Assembly (NCBI RefSeq): GCF_019991125.1
Contig: NZ_JAGENB010000001.1
Span: forward strand, 248,001 to 312,000
Length of the DNA: 64,000 nucleotides
DNA from: Phyllobacterium calauticae
GTDB lineage: Bacteria > Pseudomonadota > Alphaproteobacteria > Rhizobiales > Rhizobiaceae
Direction: 5' to 3'
The translations under genes were made by a program, and so were the position numbers. The notes beneath the pieces are model-generated. The model ran no database searches. It had not been told where the DNA came from and saw only the letters and a program-made list of their open reading frames with translations. This document shows, in pieces, positions 50,950-59,821 of this stretch; position 1 is the first letter of the stretch; each line of letters begins with the position of its first letter.

Positions 50950-51942
50950 ATGATCGTTGTTTATACGCTTGAAGCAGATCATCTGGCCGCACGCCCGGCC
51001 AAGGCCGGCGATGCCCTGCCTGACAATACGGTCTGGATCGACCTGCTCAATCCCACCCATGACGAGGATGTGCAGACCGAGACCTGGACCAAGACCGCCA
51101 TCCCTACCCGCGAAGACATGGTGGAGATCGAGGAGTCCAGCCGCTTCTACACGGAAAATGGCGGACAGTACCTGACGGCGCCGATCCTCTATTTCACGCA
51201 GGACAAGCATCACGCCATCAGCCCGATCTCGTTCATCCTGACGGGTTCGTTCCTGGTTACGGTGCGCTATGCCGAGCCGCGCGCCTTCAGCCTCTATGTC
51301 AGCCGGGCGTCGAAGCCCGGCAACGGGCTGATCAACGACAAATGCAGCGGCGTGACCATTCTGCTTGGGATCATCGAAGCCGTGACGGATCGCATTGCCG
51401 ATATTCTCGAAGGCGTCGCCTCGGACATCGACCAGAATTCCCACACGATCTTCCGCCGTTCCGACAATGACAAGCCGATGACGACGAAGAATTTCCGCGA
51501 CAGCCTCACGCGGATCGGCGGCCAGGGTGCGTTTCTGTCGAAGGTGCGGGAAAGCATTGCCGGGGTGAGCCGCCTGCTGGTCTACCTCGCCGCCATTACC
51601 GAGCAGAACAGCTACAAGAAAGAGACGAAGGCGTGGATCAAGTCGCTGGAGCGCGACACCCAGTCGTTGAGCACCTATGTCGACTTCCTCTCCAACAAGA
51701 TCACCTTCCTGCTCGATACGGTGGTTGGCCTCATCTCCATCGAACAGAATGCCATCATCAAGATCTTCTCGGTGGCGGCCGTCGCTTTCATGCCGCCGAC
51801 GCTGGTGGCCTCGATCTACGGCATGAATTTCGAGTTCATGCCGGAACTCAAGACGATGTGGGGCTATCCCATGGCCATCGGCATGATGATTGCCTCGGCC
51901 GTCATCCCGCTGCTGATCTTCCGCAAGAAGGGCTGGCTGTAA
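50950..51942 (+). CDS. CorA family divalent cation transporter
   Basis: The 330-residue membrane protein has the CorA layout: a large N-terminal cytoplasmic domain, a long helix, then two C-terminal transmembrane segments with the selectivity signature YGMNF (about residue 300) and the loop EFMPELKTMWGYP. It transports Mg2+ or, by similarity, Co2+, Ni2+ or Zn2+. It begins one base after the mutB stop, so it is probably in the mut transcript, perhaps supplying cobalt or magnesium for B12-dependent work. That functional link is inference. Confidence 0.93.
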   Translation: MIVVYTLEADHLAARPAKAGDALPDNTVWIDLLNPTHDEDVQTETWTKTAIPTREDMVEIEESSRFYTENGGQYLTAPILYFTQDKHHAISPISFILTGSFLVTVRYAEPRAFSLYVSRASKPGNGLINDKCSGVTILLGIIEAVTDRIADILEGVASDIDQNSHTIFRRSDNDKPMTTKNFRDSLTRIGGQGAFLSKVRESIAGVSRLLVYLAAITEQNSYKKETKAWIKSLERDTQSLSTYVDFLSNKITFLLDTVVGLISIEQNAIIKIFSVAAVAFMPPTLVASIYGMNFEFMPELKTMWGYPMAIGMMIASAVIPLLIFRKKGWL

Positions 51943-52021
51943 GACGAAGTGATGAGATCAGCGACCTCGTTTCACTTGACTGCAGGTGTTGTAATTTATT
52001 CGCAACACTGGGGCGCAGATC

Positions 52022-52198
52022 ATGTATGTGGTCACTTTGATCGAGATCGGAGACGGAGTTGGTTTCATTATTCCAGATGAAATTCTTGATCGCTACAATC
52101 TTAAAATTGGCGACGAACTTGAGGTTTTAGAAACGGACAAGGGATTGACCCTAATACCGTCTGCTATTGCTTCTGGGGCAGATAGAAATGGTTTATGA
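52022..52198 (+). CDS. orphan AbrB/MazE-type antitoxin-like protein, 58 aa
   Basis: A short ORF encodes MYVVTLIEIGDGVGFIIPDE followed by ILDRYNLKIGDELEVLETD, which is the SpoVT/AbrB swapped-hairpin DNA-binding fold seen in MazE and PrlF/VapB-type antitoxins. The codon use and base composition are AT-richer than neighbours, which suggests transfer. No toxin ORF follows; only about 90 bp of non-coding DNA precede the Gre factor gene. It may be an antitoxin left behind after loss of its toxin. Confidence 0.72.
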   Translation: MYVVTLIEIGDGVGFIIPDEILDRYNLKIGDELEVLETDKGLTLIPSAIASGADRNGL

Positions 52199-52290
52199 TG
52201 CACCCGCAAAGCTGAGCCTGCCTTTTCCAGCCCAATTGGGGCAACTAGCCAAAAAACCCTTGTAAGCGAATGGTTTAAGGCTTTCTCTGG

Positions 52291-52776
52291 CTATTCTGAT
52301 TCAACCTGCGGCAGTCCGATCGCGATGATTTCCCATTCGCGGCCGTTGAGTTCGAAAATATCGCCGAGCGATTTGCCGAACATCAGTTGCGCCATGGGCG
52401 AGACGTGCGAAATCTTGCCGTGGCTGGCATCGGCCTCATCTTCGCCGACAATGGCCCAGCTGTGGCGGGTATCATGCTCGTCGGCAATGGTCACCGTCAT
52501 GCCGAAGCGCACAATGGTGCTTGTTGGATCGGGATGTGAAACCTCCGCCGTCTCCCGCCGCGCCGTCCAGTAGCGCAGGTCGCGCGACGCCCGCGCAATC
52601 AGATCGCGGTCAGCCTCGGCGTTGCCTTTGGCGAGATCCTCACGCGAGGCAGCGATTTCACCATCGATCATGGCAAGACCGTTTTCGGTCACCAGATTCC
52701 GGTGCGGACTGACGGGGCGCTCGCCCAGATCAATCGATGAATTGCTGTCGTCTTCCTTGGTGAAAGCTCTGCTCAT
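52291..52776 (-). CDS. GreA/GreB family transcription elongation factor
   Basis: The 161-residue protein has an N-terminal coiled-coil region (LVTENGLAMIDGEIAASREDLAKGNAEADRDLIARASRDLRYW) and a C-terminal FKBP-like domain (STIVRFGMTVTIADEHDTRHSWAIVGEDEADASHGKISHVSPMAQLMFGKSLGDIFELNGREWEIIAIG). Gre factors rescue backtracked RNA polymerase by stimulating RNA cleavage; SPMAQ-LFGKxxGD is typical. It is a paralogue beside the usual greA. The ATG at 52776 (MSRAF) is used; it is divergent from the beta-helix protein. Confidence 0.9.
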   Translation of the reverse strand: MSRAFTKEDDSNSSIDLGERPVSPHRNLVTENGLAMIDGEIAASREDLAKGNAEADRDLIARASRDLRYWTARRETAEVSHPDPTSTIVRFGMTVTIADEHDTRHSWAIVGEDEADASHGKISHVSPMAQLMFGKSLGDIFELNGREWEIIAIGLPQVESE

Positions 52777-52883
52777 CCGGTGAAGGTATGCCTTGCCTGA
52801 CCAAGCTGCAAGTGCCATCAATCGATTGGCCAAAAGACACACAATCCTCGGCCTGTCCAAACGCTGAACCTGAGGTAAAGCCC

Positions 52884-54212
52884 GTGATCGACAGACGTCT
52901 TGTTCTCGGTGGAATGGCCGGGCTTGGTGCCGGGGCACTCCTGCCCGCCCGGACTTTTGCGGCGGCATCCGCAGCGCTGAACCCGGGATCGCCTGACGAT
53001 CAGGGCAAGGCGCTCAATGCCCTCCTGCAGAAGGCGAGCGCGACCGGCGACCAGATTTTCCTGCAACCCGGAACCTATATTGTTTCCGGCGTGGATTTGC
53101 CCGCACGGACCAATCTCGCCGGCATTCCCGGCGCAACCCGCCTCGTTTATGGCGGCGGCGGTTCCTTTCTGAGGGCCAGCAGCGGCGCGCAGATCCGCCT
53201 CAGCGGGCTTGTCATCGACGGCGCGAACCAGCCGCTTGCCGGCGGTGCCAAGGCGCTGGTCGATGCTGCCGATGTCACCCGGATCGTCATCGAAGATTGC
53301 GATTTCGCGGCATCGGGCAAAAACGCCATCGCGCTTTCTCAATGCGGCGGCAGTATCCGCAACAACCGTATCAGCGGCGCCCGCGATGCGGGTATTTTTG
53401 CATCGCAATCCACCGGGCTCGACATCACTGCCAACCATGTCGGCGATTGCGGCAATGGCGGCATCCTGGTCTTTCGCGATGCGCAGGGGCCGGACGGGAC
53501 CATCGTCAGCGGCAACCGCGTCGAGAATATCCGCGCCGATGGCGGCGGCACCGGCCAGAACGGCAATGGCATCAATGTGTTCCGTGCTGGCAACGTGCTT
53601 GTTTCCAACAATGTGCTGGTGGGGTGCGCCTTCTCCGCCGTCCGCGCCAATGCCGGGAACAATGTGCAGATCATCGGCAACAATTGCACCGGCAGCGGCG
53701 AGATGGCGCTTTATTCCGAATTCGCCTTCGAAGGCGCGGTGATCGCCAACAACATCGTCGATGGCGCGGCCAGCGGTATTTCCATGGTCAATTTCGATGG
53801 CGGCGGTCGCATGGGCACCTGCAGCGGCAATGTGGTGCGCAACCTCACCGCCATCGGGCCCTATCCCGCCGATGCGCCGGGATTCGGCATCGGCATCAGC
53901 GTCGAAGCGGATATTGCCGTGACGGGCAACGTCATCGAGACTGCGGCCCTCTACGGCATCAAGCTGGGCTGGGGTCCCTATATGCGCAACCTCACCGCCA
54001 CGGGCAACGTGATCCGGCAGGCGGGCACCGGCATTTATGTCAGCGTCGTCGACGGTGTCGGCTCCGCTGTCATCACCGACAATATCATCGAGAAGGCGGC
54101 CCGGGGCGGCATTCTCGGCCATCGCTGGATGGATGCGGTGACCAAGGATCTCGCCCGGCAGAATGCCAGCGGTTATGACAAGCTGATCGTCGCGCGCAAT
54201 ATTCTCAGTTGA
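52884..54212 (+). CDS. TIGR03808 family Tat-translocated beta-helix protein
   Basis: The 442-residue protein begins with a twin-arginine signal (VIDRRLVLGGMAGLGAGALL). It then shows many repeats of the right-handed parallel beta-helix type (NRISGARDAGIFASQS, NHVGDCGNGGILVF, NNVLVGCAFSAVRANAG, GNVIETAALYGIKLG). Such proteins usually bind or cut polysaccharide; no catalytic residues can be assigned. A GTG at 52884 preceded by TGAGGT is the start. Its 3' end overlaps the convergent asparaginase gene by 8 bp. Confidence 0.9.
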   Translation: MIDRRLVLGGMAGLGAGALLPARTFAAASAALNPGSPDDQGKALNALLQKASATGDQIFLQPGTYIVSGVDLPARTNLAGIPGATRLVYGGGGSFLRASSGAQIRLSGLVIDGANQPLAGGAKALVDAADVTRIVIEDCDFAASGKNAIALSQCGGSIRNNRISGARDAGIFASQSTGLDITANHVGDCGNGGILVFRDAQGPDGTIVSGNRVENIRADGGGTGQNGNGINVFRAGNVLVSNNVLVGCAFSAVRANAGNNVQIIGNNCTGSGEMALYSEFAFEGAVIANNIVDGAASGISMVNFDGGGRMGTCSGNVVRNLTAIGPYPADAPGFGIGISVEADIAVTGNVIETAALYGIKLGWGPYMRNLTATGNVIRQAGTGIYVSVVDGVGSAVITDNIIEKAARGGILGHRWMDAVTKDLARQNASGYDKLIVARNILS

Positions 54213-55224
54213 TGTCGGCTTCGGTCAGGATATCGGCCGGGCTGACAACACCGTAGGTGATGCCGTTCCAGTTGCGCATTTCGCGGTCGGCAAACCGGTC
54301 GAGCTTCGATTCCAGCTCCGCATCGCCACGGAAAATCCGCGCGAGAACCGCGCCGATCATCGCTTCGGAGGCGCGGGTCGCGCCATCATCGCATTTAAGC
54401 GCGATGCCGAGACCGAACTCCGGCAAAGCCGCCACAAAAACGCCTTCCGCACCGGTCTTGACGAAGATGCGCCCCGGCGCCATTTCCATCAGCCGCGTGC
54501 AGGCGCGGTTGGTGCCTGCAACATAATATGGGGCCGCCATGGTGGCATCGAGCAGACGCTTTGCTGCCTTGGCCCGTACCGGCGGCAGGCCGGTGCCGGT
54601 CGCCATGCGGGCAAAGCCATGGGCAAGGCTTTTCAATGGGATGGCATAGGTCGGGATCGAGCAACCGTCCGTGCCGCAATGATCCAGCGAATGAACCGCG
54701 CCGGTCACGCTCTCCATGGCTTCGCATACCATGGTCTGCGTCGGCGATCCCAGGGTCGAATAGCCTGCGGTCTCGATGCCGAGATGCACGCAGGTGCACA
54801 GGAAGCCCGAATGCTTGCCGGAGCAGTTGTTGTGCAGCGCCGTCGGCTCCTGCATGCTTCGCGCCTGGGCGATCAGCACGGACTGATCGGATGACCAATG
54901 CGCACCGCATTCCAGCGCCGAGACGTCGAGACCCGCACGGCCGAGCATATCGGCGGCCTTGCTCACATGCAACGGTTCGCCCGAATGCGACGCGCAGGCC
55001 ATGGCCAGTTCCTCATTGCCGAAGCCATAGGCATCGGCAGCGCCGCTTTCCACCAGCGGCAGCGCCTGGATTGCCTTGATCGCCGAACGGGGAAAGGTCG
55101 GCCGTTCGATATCGCCGGCCGAATAGACAATCCTGCCGTCGCCGTCTGTGACAACAACCGCGCCGCGATGGCGGCTCTCCACTGTTTCGCCGCGAAAAAC
55201 TTCAACCAGAACCGGATTGCTCAT
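54205..55224 (-). CDS. asparaginase, ReAV/asparaginase_II type
   Basis: This 339-residue enzyme belongs to the asparaginase II family typified by Rhizobium etli ReAV, unrelated to the bacterial type I/II enzymes. It hydrolyses L-asparagine to aspartate and ammonia. ReAV catalytic residues are matched: the Ser-Lys pair in RSAIKAIQALPLVESGAA (Ser about 47), CSGKHSGFL with the metal or substrate cysteine and lysine (about residues 134-137), and HCGTDGCSIPTYA. It is read convergently with the beta-helix gene. Confidence 0.9.
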   Translation of the reverse strand: MSNPVLVEVFRGETVESRHRGAVVVTDGDGRIVYSAGDIERPTFPRSAIKAIQALPLVESGAADAYGFGNEELAMACASHSGEPLHVSKAADMLGRAGLDVSALECGAHWSSDQSVLIAQARSMQEPTALHNNCSGKHSGFLCTCVHLGIETAGYSTLGSPTQTMVCEAMESVTGAVHSLDHCGTDGCSIPTYAIPLKSLAHGFARMATGTGLPPVRAKAAKRLLDATMAAPYYVAGTNRACTRLMEMAPGRIFVKTGAEGVFVAALPEFGLGIALKCDDGATRASEAMIGAVLARIFRGDAELESKLDRFADREMRNWNGITYGVVSPADILTEADIN

Positions 55225-55327
55225 AACGCCCTACTTTGCTCGGGAAATCGACCGGCGTCCGCCGGAATTGATGGTCTTATAGGATGCCCCGTTTGCCTTT
55301 CCAATGGCGAAAACCGCACAATTGCGC

Positions 55328-56038
55328 TCAGCCGCCCTTCTGCCACTCCATGACAAGGAAATAGGGCACGCGGCGATAGCGATCGGCCTTGTCGGGATCG
55401 CCGCCATAGGGTGCCGGTTCGGCAAAATGGCGCAGGGTGAGACCATGGCCAAGGAGAAGCGACATGTAGGTGCTCAGCGGCCGATGCCAGTTCTGGATGC
55501 GGATGCCGCGCCACTCCACCCAGTCTACACGCTCCTCAAGATAATGATCCACGTAGAAACGCGGATCGCCGTTGATATCGGGCTGCCAGCCCCCCGGTTG
55601 TCCCGCCGTATTGAAACTGTTGAGATTGGCAATCAGCAGGGTCCCACCCGGCGCCAGCACCCTGACCATCTCAGTGATGGCCTTGCGCAGATAGGGAATA
55701 TCGATGAGCGAGAGGTAGCTTACGACCAGATCGAAGGAAGCATCCGGAAATTCCAGCGCCTCCGCATACCCGAAACGATAGTCTCCTTCGGGGTCCCGGG
55801 CCTGCGCCTGCGCCAGCAATTCCTCGGTCGGGTCAATACCGACCGGCTTGATTCCAAGGCCCTTGAGGATGCGGCAGAAGCGGCCTTCGCCGCAGCCGAC
55901 ATCGAGCGCGTTTTTAAAGCCGCGGCCACTGACGCGTTCCAGCATCGGCTTGTCGAGAACATAAACGCGGCCGTAGTCACCATCTTCCGCCTGTTCGGCA
56001 ATCCAGGCGGATGCCGATTCCTTCCATCCGTTCGACAT
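55328..56038 (-). CDS. class I SAM-dependent methyltransferase
   Basis: The 236-residue protein has motif I NALDVGCGEGRFCRILKGLGIKPVGIDP, an acidic loop, and YLSLIDIPYLRKAITEMVRVLAPGGTLLIANLNSF. The remaining segment GDPRFYVDHYLEERVDWVEWRGIRIQNWHRPLSTY is typical of methyltransferases annotated near UbiE-like enzymes. The substrate is unknown. It stands alone between the asparaginase and thiolase genes, all on the minus strand with gaps over 100 bp. Confidence 0.9.
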   Translation of the reverse strand: MSNGWKESASAWIAEQAEDGDYGRVYVLDKPMLERVSGRGFKNALDVGCGEGRFCRILKGLGIKPVGIDPTEELLAQAQARDPEGDYRFGYAEALEFPDASFDLVVSYLSLIDIPYLRKAITEMVRVLAPGGTLLIANLNSFNTAGQPGGWQPDINGDPRFYVDHYLEERVDWVEWRGIRIQNWHRPLSTYMSLLLGHGLTLRHFAEPAPYGGDPDKADRYRRVPYFLVMEWQKGG

Positions 56039-56101
56039 GTCTTTTTCCTCTGCCGGAAAAGATGATTCAATTCATGGATTTGCCGGATGCTTTTGACACG
56101 G

Positions 56102-56130
56102 CGAATCCGGGACTTGAAGCCCCGGATTCG
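56102..56130. terminator. hairpin downstream of the thiolase gene
   Basis: CGAATCCGGG and CCCGGATTCG form a perfect 10-bp stem with a 9-nt loop in the 113-bp gap after the thiolase. There is no clear U-run on the minus strand, so it is only a possible terminator. Confidence 0.5.
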
Positions 56131-56151
56131 AAAAGAACGCTATTGGACGGT

Positions 56152-57318
56152 TTATTTGATGCGTTCGAGGATCGACACATAGTTGGCGACGGCAGCGCCG
56201 CCCATGTTGAAAATGCCGGCAAGCTTGGCATCCGGCACCTGAATGCCGCCGGCTTCGCCCGTCAGTTGCATGGACGAGAGCACATGCATGGAGACGCCGC
56301 TGGCGCCGATCGGATGACCCTTGGCCTTGAGACCGCCGGATGGATTGACCGGCAGGCGCCCGCCCATGGCCGTCTGGCCTTCCAGGGCAACCTTGGCACC
56401 CTCGCCCGGCTTGGCCAGACCCATCGCCTCATATTCGATGAGTTCGGCGATGGTGAAGCAATCATGGGTTTCGACAAAAGACAGATCGTCGATGGTGACA
56501 CCGGCCTGATCGAGGGCGCGCTTCCAACCTTCGGCGCAGCCTTCGAACAGCAGGATGTCGCGCTTGGAGATCGGCAGGAAATCCTGCACATGGGCAGCGC
56601 CACGGAAGGCCACGGCGCGCTTCATCTTCAGCGCGGTCTGCGTGTCGGTGAGAACCAGTGCCGCTGCGCCGTCCGACACCAGCGAGCAGTCGGTCCGCTT
56701 CAACGGACCGGCAACGAAGGGGTTCTTCTCGCTTTCATGCCGGCAGAATTCATAGCCCAGATCCTTGCGCATCTGCGCATAGGGATTGCCCACACCGTTC
56801 TTGTGGTTCTTCGCGGCGATTGTCGCCAGCGCATCGGACTGGTCGCCATATTTCTGGAAATAGGCCGCCGCGATCTGGCCGAACACCCCGGCAAAACCGG
56901 CGGGGATATCGCCCTCTTCCGGCAGGTAGGAGGCTTTGAGAAGGTTCTTGCCGATTTCGGGTCCCGGCGTCGATGTCATCTTCTCGACACCCACCACCAG
57001 TACAACACGGGCAGCGCCGGCGCGAATGGTCTTGATGCCCTGGTGCACGGCCGCCGAACCGGTGGCGCAGGCATTTTCCACCCGGGTGGCGGGCTTGAAG
57101 CGGAAGGCATCGCTGGCCTGCAGGACGAGGCTGGCGGTAAAATCCTGCGGCGAGAACCCGGCATTGAAGTGGCCGAGGACAATCTCGTCGACATCCTGCG
57201 GGCCGATGCCTGCATGATCGAGCGCAGCGACGGCCGCCTTGACGATCAGGCTTTCCACGCTCTCGCCTTCCAGTTTTCCGAAAGGCAGATGCGACCATCC
57301 AACGATACAGGCTGTCAT
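56152..57318 (-). CDS. thiolase family acetyl-CoA acetyltransferase (SCP-x type)
   Basis: The 388-residue enzyme is a non-decarboxylating thiolase of the SCP-x/DitF-like group. The N-terminal cysteine is in ENACATGSAAVHQG (about residue 88), with ETHDCFTIAELIEYEAMG and GGLKAKGHPIGASGVSMH in the C-terminal half. It makes or cleaves 3-oxoacyl-CoA in fatty-acid, sterol or aromatic breakdown. TGGAGGA precedes the ATG at 57318. It is not clustered with other beta-oxidation genes and is divergent from betI. Confidence 0.9.
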   Translation of the reverse strand: MTACIVGWSHLPFGKLEGESVESLIVKAAVAALDHAGIGPQDVDEIVLGHFNAGFSPQDFTASLVLQASDAFRFKPATRVENACATGSAAVHQGIKTIRAGAARVVLVVGVEKMTSTPGPEIGKNLLKASYLPEEGDIPAGFAGVFGQIAAAYFQKYGDQSDALATIAAKNHKNGVGNPYAQMRKDLGYEFCRHESEKNPFVAGPLKRTDCSLVSDGAAALVLTDTQTALKMKRAVAFRGAAHVQDFLPISKRDILLFEGCAEGWKRALDQAGVTIDDLSFVETHDCFTIAELIEYEAMGLAKPGEGAKVALEGQTAMGGRLPVNPSGGLKAKGHPIGASGVSMHVLSSMQLTGEAGGIQVPDAKLAGIFNMGGAAVANYVSILERIK

Positions 57319-57525
57319 GTCATTCCTCCAAAATGTCATTCTTGTTGAGGTAACCATGAACCCGCATCGTTTCAAGGTAAAGGGCTTTGTTGCAGTGCAA
57401 TACCGGAGCCTGTGGTTTGGCAATTATCGTGCTGAAAAGGGTTGTCTGGAGAGTCGTTTATTGCTTGCTGGTGGGTGAACCACGTATAACAGTTTTACGA
57501 TTATTTTCACAAAGCATCTTCCTTT

Positions 57526-57572
57526 CCGTCATCGTCAGTCCTCGGGTTAAACCCGAGGACTGACGATGACGG
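57526..57572. repeat. perfect 47-bp palindrome, REP-like
   Basis: Two 23-bp arms are exactly complementary around a single central base. Each arm contains CCGTCATCGTCAGTCCTCGGG. This resembles the CCTCGGG-containing repeats dispersed in alphaproteobacterial genomes. It lies between the thiolase promoter and betI. Confidence 0.85.
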
Positions 57573-57643
57573 AGAAAGCGGTGCGGGTGCGCCAATCCAA
57601 AGCCCCTCCCGTCAAATACCGCTCCAAAACGTCGCAATTTTTA

Positions 57644-57663
57644 TTGATTGGCCAGTCAATCAA
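57644..57663. promoter_or_regulatory. likely BetI operator
   Basis: TTGATTG-GCCAGT-CAATCAA lies 33 bp before the betI start. TTGATTG half-sites resemble known BetI boxes in enterobacterial bet promoters, where BetI is a choline-relieved repressor. Its position fits repression of betICBA. Confidence 0.75.
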
Positions 57664-57696
57664 GAATAATAATTTCTCCGAACGAGGTTTTTCAGC

Positions 57697-58290
57697 ATGC
57701 CCAAAGTCGGAATGGAACCACTGCGCAAGCGGGAGTTGATTGATGCGGCCATCCGCACCATCGGCCAACGCGGTTCGCTTGACGTGACTGTCGCGGAGAT
57801 CGCCCACGAAGCGGGTGTTTCGCCAGCGCTGGCGCACCATTATTTCGGCGGCAAGGAACAGCTGATCCTCGCCACCATGCGCCATCTGCTGAAAGAACTC
57901 GGGCAGGATCTTCTGGCAGCACTGGCGACAGCCCACACGCCGGCGGAACGCATTGCAGCCATCATCGCCGTCAACTTCTCCGCCTCGCAATTTGCACCGC
58001 AGACCGTGGCCGCATGGCTGACCTTTTACGTGCACGCCCAGCAGTCGATCGAGACCCGCCGCCTGTTGCGTGTCTACGCCCGCCGCATGCATTCCAACCT
58101 CGTCTTTGCGCTGAGCAGCATGACCGACCGCGCCACCGCCCTGCAGATCGCCGAGGGTACCGGCGCGATGATCGATGGGCTTTATATCCGCCATGCGCTG
58201 CGCAATGGCGCGCCTGAGGCAGCCTCCGCAATCGTGCTCGTGGAAGATTACGTGACGACGAAATTAGCCGCCGCCGGAGCATCCCTATGA
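57697..58290 (+). CDS. betI: transcriptional repressor BetI (TetR family)
   Basis: The 197-residue TetR-type repressor has the N-terminal HTH ([59 protein letters not shown]) and a C-terminal ligand domain with the BetI pattern SAWLTFY-like [33 protein letters not shown]. It represses the bet operon; choline is the usual inducer. It is the first gene and overlaps betC by 4 bp. The palindrome TTGATTG-N6-CAATCAA in its promoter is the expected site. Confidence 0.95.
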   Translation: MPKVGMEPLRKRELIDAAIRTIGQRGSLDVTVAEIAHEAGVSPALAHHYFGGKEQLILATMRHLLKELGQDLLAALATAHTPAERIAAIIAVNFSASQFAPQTVAAWLTFYVHAQQSIETRRLLRVYARRMHSNLVFALSSMTDRATALQIAEGTGAMIDGLYIRHALRNGAPEAASAIVLVEDYVTTKLAAAGASL

Positions 58291-59810
58291 CAAGGCCGAA
58301 TATCCTCATCCTGATGGTCGATCAGCTGAACGGAACCCTGTTTCCGGACGGCCCGGCCGATTTCATCCATGCCCCGCATCTGCGCGCTCTGGCGGATCGT
58401 TCAGCCCGTTTTGCCAATACCTATACCGCATCGCCGCTCTGCGCCCCGGCTCGTGCTTCGTTCATGTCGGGACAATTGCCCTCCCGCACCCGCGTCTATG
58501 ACAATGCCGCCGAATTCGCCTCGGATATTCCGACCTATGCGCATCATCTGCGCCGCGCAGGCTATTACACTGGGCTTTCCGGCAAGATGCACTTTGTCGG
58601 ACCTGACCAGTTGCACGGTCTTGAAGAACGCCTGACCACGGATATCTATCCCGCCGATTTCGGCTGGACGCCCGATTACCGCAAGCCGGGCGAGCGCATC
58701 GACTGGTGGTATCATAATCTTGGTTCCGTCACCGGCGCTGGCGTCGCCGAAACCAGCAACCAGATGGAGTATGACGACGAGGTGGCGTTTCATGCCACAC
58801 AAAAGCTCTATCAGCTGTCGCGCACGTCAGACGATGCGGCGGGCCGCCCGTGGTGCCTCACCGTCTCCTTTACCCATCCGCATGATCCCTATGTAGCCCG
58901 CCGCAAATACTGGGATCTCTACGACAATTCACCTGCACTTGAACCTGCCGTTGCCGCCATCCCGTTTGAAGCACAGGACCCGCATGCGCAGCGCCTGATG
59001 CGGGCCTGCGACTACACGCAATTTGATATTACCCCCGAAAACGTCCGCAGGGCGCGTCAGGGTTATCTCGCCAATATTTCCTATGTCGATGACAAGGTCG
59101 GCGAAATTCTGGAGGTGCTGCGGGCAACGCGGATGCTCGACAACACGATCATTGTCTTCACGTCGGACCATGGCGATATGCTGGGCGAGCGTGGCCTGTG
59201 GTTCAAGATGAACTTTTTCGAGGGCTCGGCCCGCGTGCCGCTGATGATTGCAGGCAAGGGCATCGCGCCGCAGTTGGTCACCCAGCCGGTGTCGACGCTC
59301 GATATCAACCCGACCCTTGCGGCGTTTGCCGGTATCGACATTGCAGCTGTCAAACCATGGACCGATGGCGAAGATCTGACCAGCGTCATCGCTGGCGGCA
59401 AGCGGCAGGGCCCGGTGCTGATGGAATATGCGGCGGAAGGTTCCAATGCCCCGCTCGTCTGCATGCGCGACGGCCAGTACAAGTTCGTGCATTGCGAGAT
59501 CGATCCGCCGCAACTGTTTGATCTTGAATCGGATCCGCAGGAGTTGACCAATCTTGCCGGTGATCCTGCCCATGCCGCGCTGCTTGCCCAGTTCACGGCT
59601 GCCGCCAGGGCGCGCTGGGACATGGCGGCCTATGACGCCGCCGTGCGTGAGAGCCAGGCGCGGCGCTGGGTGGTCTATGAGGCGCTGCGCAACGGCTCCT
59701 ATTATCCCTGGGATTACCAGCCGCTGCAGAAGGCCTCGGAGCGCTACATGCGCAATCACATGAATCTGAATGTTCTGGAAGAAAACGCGCGCTTTCCGCG
59801 CGGCGAATAA
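58287..59810 (+). CDS. betC: choline-sulfatase
   Basis: The 507-residue type I sulfatase hydrolyses choline-O-sulfate to choline and sulfate. The formylglycine motif is CAPAR at Cys52 ([20 protein letters not shown]), matching CxPxR. Metal-binding residues are seen in MVDQLNG and [16 protein letters not shown]. The C-terminal region ends [10 protein letters not shown], as in rhizobial BetC. It needs a formylglycine-generating enzyme from elsewhere. It is coupled to betI (4-bp overlap) and betA. In Sinorhizobium the same order supports choline-sulfate use and osmoprotection. Confidence 0.96.
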   Translation: MTRPNILILMVDQLNGTLFPDGPADFIHAPHLRALADRSARFANTYTASPLCAPARASFMSGQLPSRTRVYDNAAEFASDIPTYAHHLRRAGYYTGLSGKMHFVGPDQLHGLEERLTTDIYPADFGWTPDYRKPGERIDWWYHNLGSVTGAGVAETSNQMEYDDEVAFHATQKLYQLSRTSDDAAGRPWCLTVSFTHPHDPYVARRKYWDLYDNSPALEPAVAAIPFEAQDPHAQRLMRACDYTQFDITPENVRRARQGYLANISYVDDKVGEILEVLRATRMLDNTIIVFTSDHGDMLGERGLWFKMNFFEGSARVPLMIAGKGIAPQLVTQPVSTLDINPTLAAFAGIDIAAVKPWTDGEDLTSVIAGGKRQGPVLMEYAAEGSNAPLVCMRDGQYKFVHCEIDPPQLFDLESDPQELTNLAGDPAHAALLAQFTAAARARWDMAAYDAAVRESQARRWVVYEALRNGSYYPWDYQPLQKASERYMRNHMNLNVLEENARFPRGE

Positions 59811-59821
59811 TGGGGCCATCT

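Larger units (their letters stand above)
57319..57696. other. intergenic region between thiolase and betI
   Basis: This 378-bp divergent region holds the promoters of the thiolase gene and the bet operon, a large REP-like palindrome (57526-57572) and the likely BetI operator (57644-57663). No ORF is seen. Confidence 0.6.
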
